In this document: positions 32,373-40,727 of the stretch, piece after piece
How positions within the stretch are numbered: position 1 is the first letter of the stretch
How the letters are laid out: every line of letters begins with the position of its first letter
DNA from: an uncultured Bacilli bacterium
Lineage (GTDB): Bacteria; Bacillota_I; Bacilli_A; RF39; UBA660
Length of the DNA: 64,000 nucleotides
Direction: 5' to 3'
Assembly: GCA_910577505.1 (NCBI GenBank)
Contig: CAJTLN010000004.1
Span: 124,001 to 188,000, forward strand
Program-made: the position numbers and the translations under genes
Notes under the pieces: model-generated
The model's input: the letters and a program-made list of their open reading frames with translations, nothing else
Told to the model about the DNA's origin: nothing
Databases searched by the model: none

Positions 32373-33185
32373 TCATCTCCTTAAAATTATTACGCCATCA
32401 CTTTTTTCTTCTTCTGGTTCTAGCGCACTTCTAAACTTTTCTATTCCATAATTTTTAAATAACTCATTTACTTTATCTAAATCATCAATTTCACTTCTTG
32501 GTGTCTCATTCCCAACATCATACAAATAAGCCATGTATATTACCTTTACTTTACTCAAAAACTTATTCATTAAATCGCGATATTTTACTAATCCATCCTT
32601 ACCATACATCATTCCAATATAATCCGATATATTAGATAAAAACATGTAATCAAAATCTTCTTTAATTTCTAAATTTTCTAAACTACTATTCAAAAACTTA
32701 ATTCTTACATTACTAAGTCTTTGTTTAACTAACCTATATCCATCTTCATTTAAATATAAATTCTGCCATACTTTACTATCTGGATTAAAATAATTTCTAT
32801 TAAAATATTTTGAATGCATTAATCTTCTACCATCATTATTAAACTCTATTAATCTCTCTAACCAAAACTCTCGACTAAAATCACTCATATCTAAACTAGA
32901 TATAATCGATTTATCTAAATTTATCTTTGAATCATATAATAAAAAATTAACAAAATCTTTAAAATCTAAACTTCTAAACGCTGATAACTTCAAATCCATA
33001 TATAACTCTGTAAGTGGATTAACATCAAATGTCGTTATTTCACATCCACCTCGAGCCACTATATTTAAAATATGATCAGCAGAACCAGTAACAGTAATAA
33101 CTTTCTTATCAATAAAATCTAAATTACACATATATCCAGCAATATTTTCCGTTGTAAATGGATAAATACTATCAAATCTGCCCAT
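32373..33185 (-). CDS. DUF3419/BtaA-like SAM-dependent aminocarboxypropyl transferase-like protein (cluster gene 3)
   Basis: About 270 residues. VITVTGSADHILNIVARGG (SAM-binding loop), TTFDVNPLTELYMDLKLSAFRSL and a later YMFLSNISDYIG are the signature segments of DUF3419, whose known member BtaA moves the 3-amino-3-carboxypropyl group of SAM onto a diacylglycerol. Here the acceptor is unknown, but a Ser or amine of a peptide or metabolite is conceivable. The ATG at 33185 follows AAAGGAAG and overlaps the radical SAM stop at 33172; an open GTG eight codons upstream is the alternative. Confidence 0.8.
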   Translation of the reverse strand: MGRFDSIYPFTTENIAGYMCNLDFIDKKVITVTGSADHILNIVARGGCEITTFDVNPLTELYMDLKLSAFRSLDFKDFVNFLLYDSKINLDKSIISSLDMSDFSREFWLERLIEFNNDGRRLMHSKYFNRNYFNPDSKVWQNLYLNEDGYRLVKQRLSNVRIKFLNSSLENLEIKEDFDYMFLSNISDYIGMMYGKDGLVKYRDLMNKFLSKVKVIYMAYLYDVGNETPRSEIDDLDKVNELFKNYGIEKFRSALEPEEEKSDGVIILRR

Positions 33186-34632
33186 AGCATCTGCCACTTC
33201 CTTTAGCACATAAGAACTTAGTTAATCTCTTATCTTTTAAAACATCATCTAATGAATTGTCTCTTAAAGAAATACTAGATATACAACTCTTATCTACTTC
33301 ATGAACCCAAGGGCAAGGGCTCACCTTTCCAAAATTATTTATATATAAAAACTTATCTCCCGCTGGACATCTATGAACAGTAACTGGTTGCTTACCAAAA
33401 TTATAATTAACAATAATTCTTCCTTTATATTTATCACTTAACTCATCAAGTTCACTTATTAAACCTATATTATCCCTTTTCTTATATAAAGTTTTATCTT
33501 GTCCTTCAACTGGTTCCATTATAGAAAATATTATTTCATCTGCTAAAACTCTACTTGAATCTTTTATTAAACTTTCTAAATTATTTTCATTGTTAGCATG
33601 TATTACTGCTCCAATTCTAACCTTATTAGTAGAATTTCTTAATAACTCAAGACCTCTAATAGTTTTTAAATAAGTATCTTCACCTCTAACTGATTCATGT
33701 TCTAATCTATTTCCATCTAAACTTACATGTATCATCTTTAACTTAAGTTCATTAAGCAATCTTACCTTTTCTTCTGTAATAAGTGATGCATTAGTTGATA
33801 TATCTGTTATCAATCTTGTACTTGCATACCTTAAAATATCTATAATATCTTTTCTTATAAAAGGTTCTCCACCAGTAATCTTTAAATGTCTAAAACCATG
33901 TTTATAAAGTTCATCAATAATATGAAAACATTCTTCTGTAGTTAATTCACCTGTAATCTTACTATTCTTATGACAAGAAAATATACAATAAGAACATCCA
34001 TAATTGCATTTATGAGTTATCTCCCATATTGCTTTGCCTTTCCCATCACTAGGTAACGTAAACTTACAATCCATTCCATTGATGAAACTTCTTAATTTAT
34101 CCATATCAACTTGGCTTTCATTATTTAAAACTAATACCTTAAGAGAATTTAATCTTTCTCTATCAAATTCTTGTAATTTAAATCTTTGTATTATTTCATC
34201 TTTCGTTAAGTCACTATTACCAAGTCTTTCTAATCTTTTACTAACACTTGCATCAACATAAATAATTTGATCAAATAAATCTTCTAAATTATCATTAAAT
34301 ATTAAAGCCCACTCAACAAGTATTGTCTTATTACTAAAACTTTCTATATACTTCATTAAATATCTATAAAGTACTCCCTTATATCTAGTCATATATTCAT
34401 CATTATTATATATAAATTTATTTAATATTCTAGAATCTATTATTTCATACAAACTTAACTCTGGAATTACACTTTTTAAATCTTTTACATAACTTTCATT
34501 ATTAAATAAGCTTCTTCTAAATTCATCTACATCTATATAGATAAAATCCTTATTTTCATTAATTATTCTTTTTGCTATCGTTGTCTTACCAGCAGACATT
34601 CCACCAGTAATACCTATTAATCTATTATTCAT
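33172..34632 (-). CDS. Dephospho-CoA-kinase-like P-loop domain fused to a SPASM radical SAM domain (cluster gene 2)
   Basis: About 486 residues. The N-terminal ~190 are a CoaE-like kinase: IGITGGMSAGKTTIA (Walker A, residues 7-20), FIYIDVDEFRR, LVEWALIFN, and a QIIYVDASVSKRLERL segment. The C-terminal ~290 are radical SAM: HKCNYGCSYC (Cys209, 213, 216), LKITGGEPFIRKD, ISTNASLI, then a SPASM-like C-terminal Cys set (HRCPAGD...VSPCPW...CAKGSGRC). Radical SAM/SPASM enzymes modify ribosomal peptides. The kinase fusion is unusual and could phosphorylate or adenylate the substrate, or have lost activity. The start at 34632 overlaps the upstream gene. Confidence 0.84.
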   Translation of the reverse strand: MNNRLIGITGGMSAGKTTIAKRIINENKDFIYIDVDEFRRSLFNNESYVKDLKSVIPELSLYEIIDSRILNKFIYNNDEYMTRYKGVLYRYLMKYIESFSNKTILVEWALIFNDNLEDLFDQIIYVDASVSKRLERLGNSDLTKDEIIQRFKLQEFDRERLNSLKVLVLNNESQVDMDKLRSFINGMDCKFTLPSDGKGKAIWEITHKCNYGCSYCIFSCHKNSKITGELTTEECFHIIDELYKHGFRHLKITGGEPFIRKDIIDILRYASTRLITDISTNASLITEEKVRLLNELKLKMIHVSLDGNRLEHESVRGEDTYLKTIRGLELLRNSTNKVRIGAVIHANNENNLESLIKDSSRVLADEIIFSIMEPVEGQDKTLYKKRDNIGLISELDELSDKYKGRIIVNYNFGKQPVTVHRCPAGDKFLYINNFGKVSPCPWVHEVDKSCISSISLRDNSLDDVLKDKRLTKFLCAKGSGRCYGQI

Positions 34633-35968
34633 ACCAACACATCCCATACTTTATTGGAACAAATGCTGCTACTTTAGTATCTTTACCTTGATTATTATAT
34701 TTCATCCAATCAACATTCTCTGTAATAATCTCATATTCCATCTTTTTTAAATCCTTAAGTAACAACTCTACTTCATGTTCCAAATCTTTATTTTCTATAT
34801 TAGGTTTATTTCCATGTATATACTGTGTCTTATTAACTACACCAGTATTTTCATCATATACAGGAGTTCCATACCTATAAGCTAAGTAATGTAAACGAAG
34901 TTCATGAGGTCTTATTTCTTTAAGTAACTTTCTTGTCTTTTTTAAATCATTTACTGTTGTTCCAGGATAATCTAAAATAAAACTAGTTCTTACTCTATAT
35001 CCCATATCTTTAACTTCATTTATTATTTCCTTAACTCTTTCTACATCCATTTCTTTATTCATACTTTTTAAAATCTTTGAACTACCAGATTCTAATCCAA
35101 AATGAACCCATCTAAATCCAACACTATACATCTCTTTTAATAATTCTGCATCATAACATTTAATACTACATAAAGCTCCAAATAAACATTTTATTTTTTT
35201 CTTTCTTATCAATTTACAAATCATCATCATACGTTTTTTATCTACAGTTGCATTATCATCTAAGAATATAATTTGTTTCGCATTATACTTATTAACAAGT
35301 ATTTCTATTTCTTTAACTACAATACTTGCTGACTTTCCACACCACTTTCTAAAAAAGTAAGGAGTAGTACAAAATTTACATCTTCCAACACAGCCTCTAG
35401 AAGTAATTATTGTTCTTGTCTCCATATACTTTGATATATCTACAAAACTTCTATCTATCATAGGTAAATTATTATAATTATTTGGCATAAATACTTGTTT
35501 ATTAATAATTACTTTATTTTTATCTTTATAAACAATATTAGGAATTTCATTTAATTTATCTTTACTATCTAATCCATTTATAACTTCTAAAATTAATTCC
35601 TCTGCAATTCCTTTAATGATTAAATCCACTCCATTTTCTAAAAAAGTACTATATGTATAAGTAGATGTTTTGCCAATCATAATAACTTTACATTCTCTAT
35701 TTAAATTCTTAATTATTTCAAATATATTATTTATAGTATCTGATGTATGTAGCGGCAACTGATAATCATATACAAATATAACGATATTCTTATCACTCAA
35801 ATATTCATTTATATTATTTTCCATTCTATTAACATCCATATCTATAACTTTGACCTGTTTATATTTTTGTTTAATTACTGTTGCAATTTGTAACACATCT
35901 AATGGTTCAGCTAATAAAGTTTTATTAGTAAAAGGTTTATTAGGCGGATTAACTACTAAAATATTCAT
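34625..35968 (-). CDS. Cobalamin-type radical SAM protein (cluster gene 1)
   Basis: 447 residues. The N-terminal ~165 form a Rossmann-like B12-binding-type domain (MNILVVNPPNKPF..., VIMIGKTSTYTY), though the usual DxHxxG is not clear. Radical SAM Cys are at 193, 197 and 200 (RGCVGRCKFC), followed by IIFLDDNAT and HFGLESGS. It resembles the B12-dependent radical methyltransferase class, which can methylate unactivated carbons. First gene of the tightly overlapped run that ends at 30116; a weak promoter is at 36010-36037. Confidence 0.86.
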   Translation of the reverse strand: MNILVVNPPNKPFTNKTLLAEPLDVLQIATVIKQKYKQVKVIDMDVNRMENNINEYLSDKNIVIFVYDYQLPLHTSDTINNIFEIIKNLNRECKVIMIGKTSTYTYSTFLENGVDLIIKGIAEELILEVINGLDSKDKLNEIPNIVYKDKNKVIINKQVFMPNNYNNLPMIDRSFVDISKYMETRTIITSRGCVGRCKFCTTPYFFRKWCGKSASIVVKEIEILVNKYNAKQIIFLDDNATVDKKRMMMICKLIRKKKIKCLFGALCSIKCYDAELLKEMYSVGFRWVHFGLESGSSKILKSMNKEMDVERVKEIINEVKDMGYRVRTSFILDYPGTTVNDLKKTRKLLKEIRPHELRLHYLAYRYGTPVYDENTGVVNKTQYIHGNKPNIENKDLEHEVELLLKDLKKMEYEIITENVDWMKYNNQGKDTKVAAFVPIKYGMCWYE

Positions 35969-36009
35969 ACTTATCTCTTCTTTCTTATTCGCAAAACATT
36001 AATAACAAA

Positions 36010-36037
36010 TTTATAAAAAATATTTTTTCTTTGTTAA
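36010..36037 (-). promoter_or_regulatory. Candidate promoter of the radical SAM / ESR cluster
   Basis: Minus strand TTAACA, 16 bases, TATAAA, about 30 bases before the first gene. Confidence 0.5.
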
Positions 36038-36076
36038 TACTATTTTATTAATATCAAACAAATAAGTAAAATGCAT

Positions 36077-36094
36077 ATTTATCATATGGTAAAT
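36077..36094. promoter_or_regulatory. Palindrome upstream of the cluster promoter, possible operator
   Basis: ATTTATCATATGGTAAAT is symmetric at 8 of 9 base pairs. It lies 40 bases upstream of the candidate -35 and downstream of the metK terminator. Confidence 0.4.
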
Positions 36095-36117
36095 AACTAG
36101 CAGTTATATTTAAATGC

Positions 36118-36152
36118 TAAAAAAAACAAAATATTTTGTTCAATATCTTGTT
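36118..36152 (-). terminator. Terminator after the compact metK
   Basis: Minus-strand AACAAGATATT / AATATTTTGTT stem (one wobble) followed by a run of T. Confidence 0.72.
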
Positions 36153-36934
36153 TAAAATAAACCCCATTCTGCTAACTTTTCAAAGCCACCTATACTATCA
36201 ATATACTCTTTTGCTTCACTAACTATCTCACTATATAGTTTTCCATCTACAAACTCATCCCCAATAGCACAACTTAAATTAACAACTTTTCCTAAAGACT
36301 GCGCTTTTTTAAAAGCGTAAATATTTATCGAAACATCTGCTTTAGAGAGATCCTTACCATGTATTCCACCACCAGTAACTGAATCAGCCATATCAGAACC
36401 TAATTTACGATTTACAGCACCTGTATCAACATTAGTTCCTCCACTCCATTCACCAAGTGGATTAATAATTGCTGATTGATACATATTTTGTAAAATTTCT
36501 GTTTTTGCATTACTTTGACAAATAATTAATTTATCACCATCTAAAATATACTTACCATCACTTGAATATTTTGAATAAATATCTCTGGCAATTTTAGAGA
36601 TTTCTTTCTGTTCTTTTGTTAATGGTACTCCTCTAAAAATACCATTATCACCACATCTAATTTTATCCTTTTGGTTATTCGCTAATTGTATATCTTGCTT
36701 TACAACATTTAAATCTAATTTCATAGAACCAGCTATACGATTAACTATTTTTTCAACTTCTTCATAATTAAATTGTTCACTTGTCTCTGCAATAATATGA
36801 CAATTTCCATGTCCAATTAAAACCTCAACGGCTATTTTACAGTTTTCATTTTTAGAATATGCTAAATCAACTAAAGCACCTGCAATTCTATCTGCCACCT
36901 TATCTGGATGACTTGGATTTACTTTCTCAATCAT
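36152..36934 (-). CDS. metK: Compact S-adenosylmethionine synthetase (methionine adenosyltransferase)
   Basis: About 260 residues against ~380-400 for ordinary MetK. Conserved sites are kept in order: HPDKVADRIAGALVD (N-terminal Met/ATP site), KIRCGDNGIFRG (the GDQGLMFG segment), INPLGEWSGGTNVDTG, and GGGIHGKDLSKADVSIN (the GGGAFSGKD ATP loop), then SCAIG. The shortening comes from lost loops and the central insert, not a frameshift. It stands behind a SAM-I riboswitch, so SAM represses it. The next operon downstream uses SAM in at least four enzymes. The ATG at 36934 follows AAAGGAGG; a GTG upstream is rejected. Confidence 0.87.
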   Translation of the reverse strand: MIEKVNPSHPDKVADRIAGALVDLAYSKNENCKIAVEVLIGHGNCHIIAETSEQFNYEEVEKIVNRIAGSMKLDLNVVKQDIQLANNQKDKIRCGDNGIFRGVPLTKEQKEISKIARDIYSKYSSDGKYILDGDKLIICQSNAKTEILQNMYQSAIINPLGEWSGGTNVDTGAVNRKLGSDMADSVTGGGIHGKDLSKADVSINIYAFKKAQSLGKVVNLSCAIGDEFVDGKLYSEIVSEAKEYIDSIGGFEKLAEWGLF

Positions 36935-36960
36935 TTTAATTCCTCCTTTTACATCAAATA

Positions 36961-37081
36961 AAAACACCCAAGATAACTTCCTTGAGTGTAAAAGTTATCT
37001 TATCGTCCTAGCATTACCACCTAATTTAATAGGTTGGTGCGACTTCAAAGGGCTAGTCCCTCCATCGCTCTTTATAAGATG
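36961..37081 (-). promoter_or_regulatory. SAM-I riboswitch (S-box) with terminator, controlling metK
   Basis: The minus strand carries AAAGAGCGATGGAGGGACTAG, GCCCTTTGAAG, CACCAACC, GGTGGTAATGCTAGG and a closing GATAAGAT, which are the S-box core segments in order. A terminator (ACACTCAAG / CTTGGGTGT plus T tail, 36962-36990) can be replaced by an antiterminator (AAGATAACTT / AAGTTATCTT). SAM binding should stop transcription of metK. Confidence 0.92.
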
Positions 37082-37089
37082 TTAAATTA

Positions 37090-37118
37090 ATTATACTATT
37101 AATATAAAACTTTTTCAA
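37090..37118 (-). promoter_or_regulatory. Promoter of the SAM riboswitch / metK unit
   Basis: Minus strand TTGAAA, 17 bases, TATAAT, immediately upstream of the S-box aptamer. Confidence 0.82.
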
Positions 37119-37123
37119 TAAAC

Positions 37124-37711
37124 TTAATTTTTAACCTTCTTTTCTTCATCAAACATAGTTGCAAATTCTTTTGAACTACTATCAACAACAAGAATACCTA
37201 AATCACTTGCAACACTCTCTACCTTATTAATTAATTCTAAAAATTCATCTGCTGTTAAAGAACAAAATTTAGATAATATAATATATCCATCTTCTATCTT
37301 GAGATTATAAGGTATACCAATAGCTACAATATTTTCAAAAGATATATAATCTTTCACCTGATATTCATCAATAATATCACTAAATCTCTTATCAGGATTA
37401 TTTTGTCTTAAATTAAACAATTCTAAAACTCCCATTTTACTAGCATTAGGTACATATACAGGCTTCTCAGCTTTTATTGAATCACTAATTACAAAACAAA
37501 AATTATTCTTTATATATTTATTAAATGCATTATTAACTCCAGTACCATATACTTCTTCACCCATATTAGAACATATACTTATAAAATCATTTTCATTAAA
37601 ACCTATTCTTTTAGTATATCCTAATCTTGATGCTGAACTTATTTCACGCTTTTTTAAAATATCTAAGACTTTTTTATCTACTAAACCATTTACTACACCA
37701 TGATAATACAT
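37124..37711 (-). CDS. Protein of unknown function
   Basis: 195 residues, cytosolic, no signal or membrane helix. Mixed alpha/beta with MYYHGVVNGL at the N-terminus, a FCFVISDSIKAE strand-turn, and a C-terminal half of alternating strands. The YHG start and later strand order are loosely reminiscent of ADP-ribosyltransferase-like folds, but no catalytic motif can be pinned down, so I leave it unassigned. AGGAGTGAT precedes the ATG. It is the gene after the 2-TM protein at 37722, ten bases downstream, so the two are likely co-transcribed. Confidence 0.6.
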   Translation of the reverse strand: MYYHGVVNGLVDKKVLDILKKREISSASRLGYTKRIGFNENDFISICSNMGEEVYGTGVNNAFNKYIKNNFCFVISDSIKAEKPVYVPNASKMGVLELFNLRQNNPDKRFSDIIDEYQVKDYISFENIVAIGIPYNLKIEDGYIILSKFCSLTADEFLELINKVESVASDLGILVVDSSSKEFATMFDEEKKVKN

Positions 37712-37721
37712 TTTATCACTC

Positions 37722-38267
37722 CTATATATTATGTTTTTTTATATAATTTCTAGATTTTCTTCCTACTGTAAAATTTATTATAACAATATCTAATAAAATA
37801 CATACGACAAATCCTATTAATGAATACATCATTATATTCTCTCCTAATATTACTGCCTTGTCATTTTCTTCTTTCGTCATAGAACTAACAAATTGATCAG
37901 TATCTTTGTCAACAAACACATAAAAAATTCCACCATCATAATCTTTTCTATCCATACCAACATCATTTAAGCTCATTCCTTTTAAGCTCTCATGTGAAGT
38001 ATGAAATTTACCATCACTATCTGAATAGCATTTTATTGGTTCTGTATTATCAGGAATATATTTTTCATAATAAGATATTCCATAACTAAATGAGAAACCA
38101 AACAATACCATAATAATTATTAAAGTAACCGTAACTATCATCATCATATTTTTATATGATTTAAAAGCTTCTTTCCCTTCTAAAGAATCGTCTTTACTTA
38201 ACTTATTATAAACATAACTAATTCGATTAACATTTTTAACATTTCTATTAACATCAGTAACTCTCAT
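37722..38267 (-). CDS. Two-helix membrane protein of unknown function
   Basis: 181 residues. Membrane helices are at about 41-66 (MMMIVTVTLIIIMVLFGFSF) and 145-168 (SLIGFVVCILLDIVIIN). The ~75 residues between them (YEKYIPDNTEP..., GGIFYVFVDKDTDQF) should lie outside. Short basic N- and C-terminal tails lie inside. No family recognised. GGTGAGTT precedes the start. Confidence 0.65.
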   Translation of the reverse strand: MRVTDVNRNVKNVNRISYVYNKLSKDDSLEGKEAFKSYKNMMMIVTVTLIIIMVLFGFSFSYGISYYEKYIPDNTEPIKCYSDSDGKFHTSHESLKGMSLNDVGMDRKDYDGGIFYVFVDKDTDQFVSSMTKEENDKAVILGENIMMYSLIGFVVCILLDIVIINFTVGRKSRNYIKKHNI

Positions 38268-38328
38268 AAACTCACCTATTCTTATTTAAATTATAAATTA
38301 CAATAAATACATCGTCAAATAAAAAATC

Positions 38329-39453
38329 TCAGTAAGATTGCTCATCTTGACCAAGATTTTTCTTTAATACTTTCATTGAATCTTCTTCTTTATATTTCTT
38401 TTGAGTATCAATTCTATAATTAGATACTAAAGTACTGAATCCTTCTGGATACCTTTTTCTTAATTTATCAATATTTAAATATAATATTTCACTTAATTTT
38501 CTTCCAAACAATCCATTTAAAATTCTAGCTATCTCTTTTAATATTTCAGCTACCACTTTAATAACTTCTTCTCTTGATTCCGCCGTATCAAGCTTATTCA
38601 AAGTTATTTTAAAATTCATCATTTCTCTAAATATATTATTTTTATCAAAATCATTATTTATATATTCATATATAATATCTATATCATAACCACTATCATC
38701 TTTATCTATTCCACCAGTAATTTGATCATATATGTCATCCATAGAATAATCAAAATAAGTTGCCAGTGATGTAGCTAAATACCAAACTACATCTCCCAAT
38801 TCTTTAGGAGCTAAATTACAAACTTCTTCTTGCTTTTCTGAATTCAAATTATGTGTATAAAGTTTCTTTACATAATCAAAAAACTCTCCATATTCTCCTA
38901 TAATTCCTATATAAGCGTTTAACTTTAATTTATCTCTTGTACCAAAATCATTTAAAGTTCTTAAAGCATTGCTTTGGTACCATTGCGTAGTTATTTCTTC
39001 ATCATTTATTACTGTCTTATTTTTACTCATATTATCACTTTGTTTCTTCATAATATTTCTAACTTTTTTAGTTAAATTATTATCGCCAAAATAAGGTTCA
39101 AATCCATTATTTAAATAAAATTTTATCGCTCCTGGTAAAGAACAAACATTTACTCTTTGAAGATAATCTATATCTCCAATTAAATCCTGAATTGATTCAT
39201 CAAGCAAAATACTTCCATAACCACAATCACGATATTTACTATCTATTTCTATTTTATCTAAACTAAATATAGCTTTACCAAATTCTATAGTATACAAAGT
39301 TTCTCCTATTTGTACACCATCTAAATATATTCCATAATACCTATAAAATCCAGTCTTTTGCATATTAGGAATATTTTTTTCATCAACAATCCCTAACATT
39401 CTATCTTTTAAATCCTCTGGAATAAAACTATGCACTAAAATATTTTTTTCCAT
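38329..39453 (-). CDS. GNAT acetyltransferase fused to a MazG-like NTP pyrophosphohydrolase
   Basis: 374 residues. The N-terminal ~135 are GNAT-like (LDKIEIDSKYRDCGYGSILLDESI, the R-x-x-G-x-G region; then FYLNNGFEPYFG). The C-terminal ~220 match the MazG-like all-alpha pyrophosphatases: GIIGEYGEFFDYVKKL (metal-binding Glu), LAPKELGDVVWYLATSLA, and NIDKLRKRYPEGFS at the end. MazG-like proteins clear non-canonical or excess NTPs. The fusion may let one protein act on a nucleotide-linked substrate, but that is inference. Normal in-frame ORF, no frameshift. Confidence 0.78.
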   Translation of the reverse strand: MEKNILVHSFIPEDLKDRMLGIVDEKNIPNMQKTGFYRYYGIYLDGVQIGETLYTIEFGKAIFSLDKIEIDSKYRDCGYGSILLDESIQDLIGDIDYLQRVNVCSLPGAIKFYLNNGFEPYFGDNNLTKKVRNIMKKQSDNMSKNKTVINDEEITTQWYQSNALRTLNDFGTRDKLKLNAYIGIIGEYGEFFDYVKKLYTHNLNSEKQEEVCNLAPKELGDVVWYLATSLATYFDYSMDDIYDQITGGIDKDDSGYDIDIIYEYINNDFDKNNIFREMMNFKITLNKLDTAESREEVIKVVAEILKEIARILNGLFGRKLSEILYLNIDKLRKRYPEGFSTLVSNYRIDTQKKYKEEDSMKVLKKNLGQDEQSY

Positions 39454-39479
39454 AAAATCACTTCTTTATATTAAGTTTA

Positions 39480-40703
39480 CTAAATATTAAAATTTCCATT
39501 CTTAAATATAAGTTTCTTACCATTTTTAGTATCTGCTTCTATCTCTAAATCACTAGTTCCTATCATAAAGTCAACATGAACTATCGAATCATTATATCCT
39601 TGTCTTAGTCTATCTTCATCAGTTTTAACTAAGTCTTTTCTATAACAATTTGCATATCCTCTTCCTAAAGCCAAATGACATGAGGCATTTTCATCAAATA
39701 AAGTTGCATTAAAGACAAGACCTGTATTTGATATAGGTGAATCATAAGGTACTAAAGCTACTTCCCCCAAACGATCAGCATTTTCATTTTCAAAAATTAA
39801 TTGTTTTAATACTTCTAATCCTTTTTTGGCATGACATGCAACTACTCTACCATTCCTGAATTCCAGACTAAAATCATCAATTCTACATTCATTATAAATA
39901 AGAGGTCTACTAGAATAAACTATTCCACTAGCAGTTCTACAATCTGGTGTTGTAAATATTTCATAAGATGGCATGTTAGATATCATAATACCACCTTTAG
40001 CATCTGTTTTATCTAAATTAGTCCATTGACAAGCTTCTGGTAAACCAATTGTAAAATCTGTACCAAGTGAATTTGTATAATGTAAAGATCTTATCCCCAT
40101 ACTATTTAACATATTTTTATAATAATTATTTTTCTTAATATATTCTTCCCAAGCTTGAACTGGATATACTTGATCTATCATACACATTTTCATAATATTC
40201 ATATAAAGCTTATCATAAGCATCTTCTACATCACCATATATACTCTTTGCCCATCTTTCATTAGGTAATGCAATTATACACCAAGGAAAAGTATATTTAC
40301 TTACATTAGCTCTATAATATTTTGTAGATTTTTCTCTTTCATCAATCCACTTTTTCATTTTTTCAGAAGATATGTCATCCATCAATCCTGGAACAACTGT
40401 ATTAAAAAATAATAAAGGAGCTCCTTTTTTTGAATATATATCCCAATCGCTTCTGTCTATTAAAGGATTCAAAACTATATCTTCAGAATTATTTTCTTGT
40501 AAATATTTATGAATGTCATCTAAATCTGTAACATGAATACAAACATCCATAATTCCCATTTTATTAGCTTCGGCCTTAACTAATTCAGCAAATCTTACAT
40601 GTTCTTTTAAATCACAATGTATCATCAAAGATTTATTTTGATCAAAATTTAAACATCTATTTAGAATTAATTTAATATATTTTCTTTCTAACTCTTCTAT
40701 CAT
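39480..40703 (-). CDS. M29-family aminopeptidase (AmpS/PepS type)
   Basis: 407 residues of the di-cobalt/zinc thermophilic aminopeptidase family. Ligand segments: MPSYEIFTTPDCRTASG (Glu), LGEVALVPYDSPIS (Glu), ASCHLALGRGY (His), and VHVDFMIGTSDLEI (His, Asp). Length fits AmpS/PepS. It removes N-terminal residues from peptides in the cytosol. GAGGGTTT precedes the ATG; the gene follows the UDG-like gene by about 25 bases and may share its transcript. Confidence 0.9.
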   Translation of the reverse strand: MIEELERKYIKLILNRCLNFDQNKSLMIHCDLKEHVRFAELVKAEANKMGIMDVCIHVTDLDDIHKYLQENNSEDIVLNPLIDRSDWDIYSKKGAPLLFFNTVVPGLMDDISSEKMKKWIDEREKSTKYYRANVSKYTFPWCIIALPNERWAKSIYGDVEDAYDKLYMNIMKMCMIDQVYPVQAWEEYIKKNNYYKNMLNSMGIRSLHYTNSLGTDFTIGLPEACQWTNLDKTDAKGGIMISNMPSYEIFTTPDCRTASGIVYSSRPLIYNECRIDDFSLEFRNGRVVACHAKKGLEVLKQLIFENENADRLGEVALVPYDSPISNTGLVFNATLFDENASCHLALGRGYANCYRKDLVKTDEDRLRQGYNDSIVHVDFMIGTSDLEIEADTKNGKKLIFKNGNFNI

Positions 40704-40727
40704 AAACCCTCCTAAAATTAAAAATTA

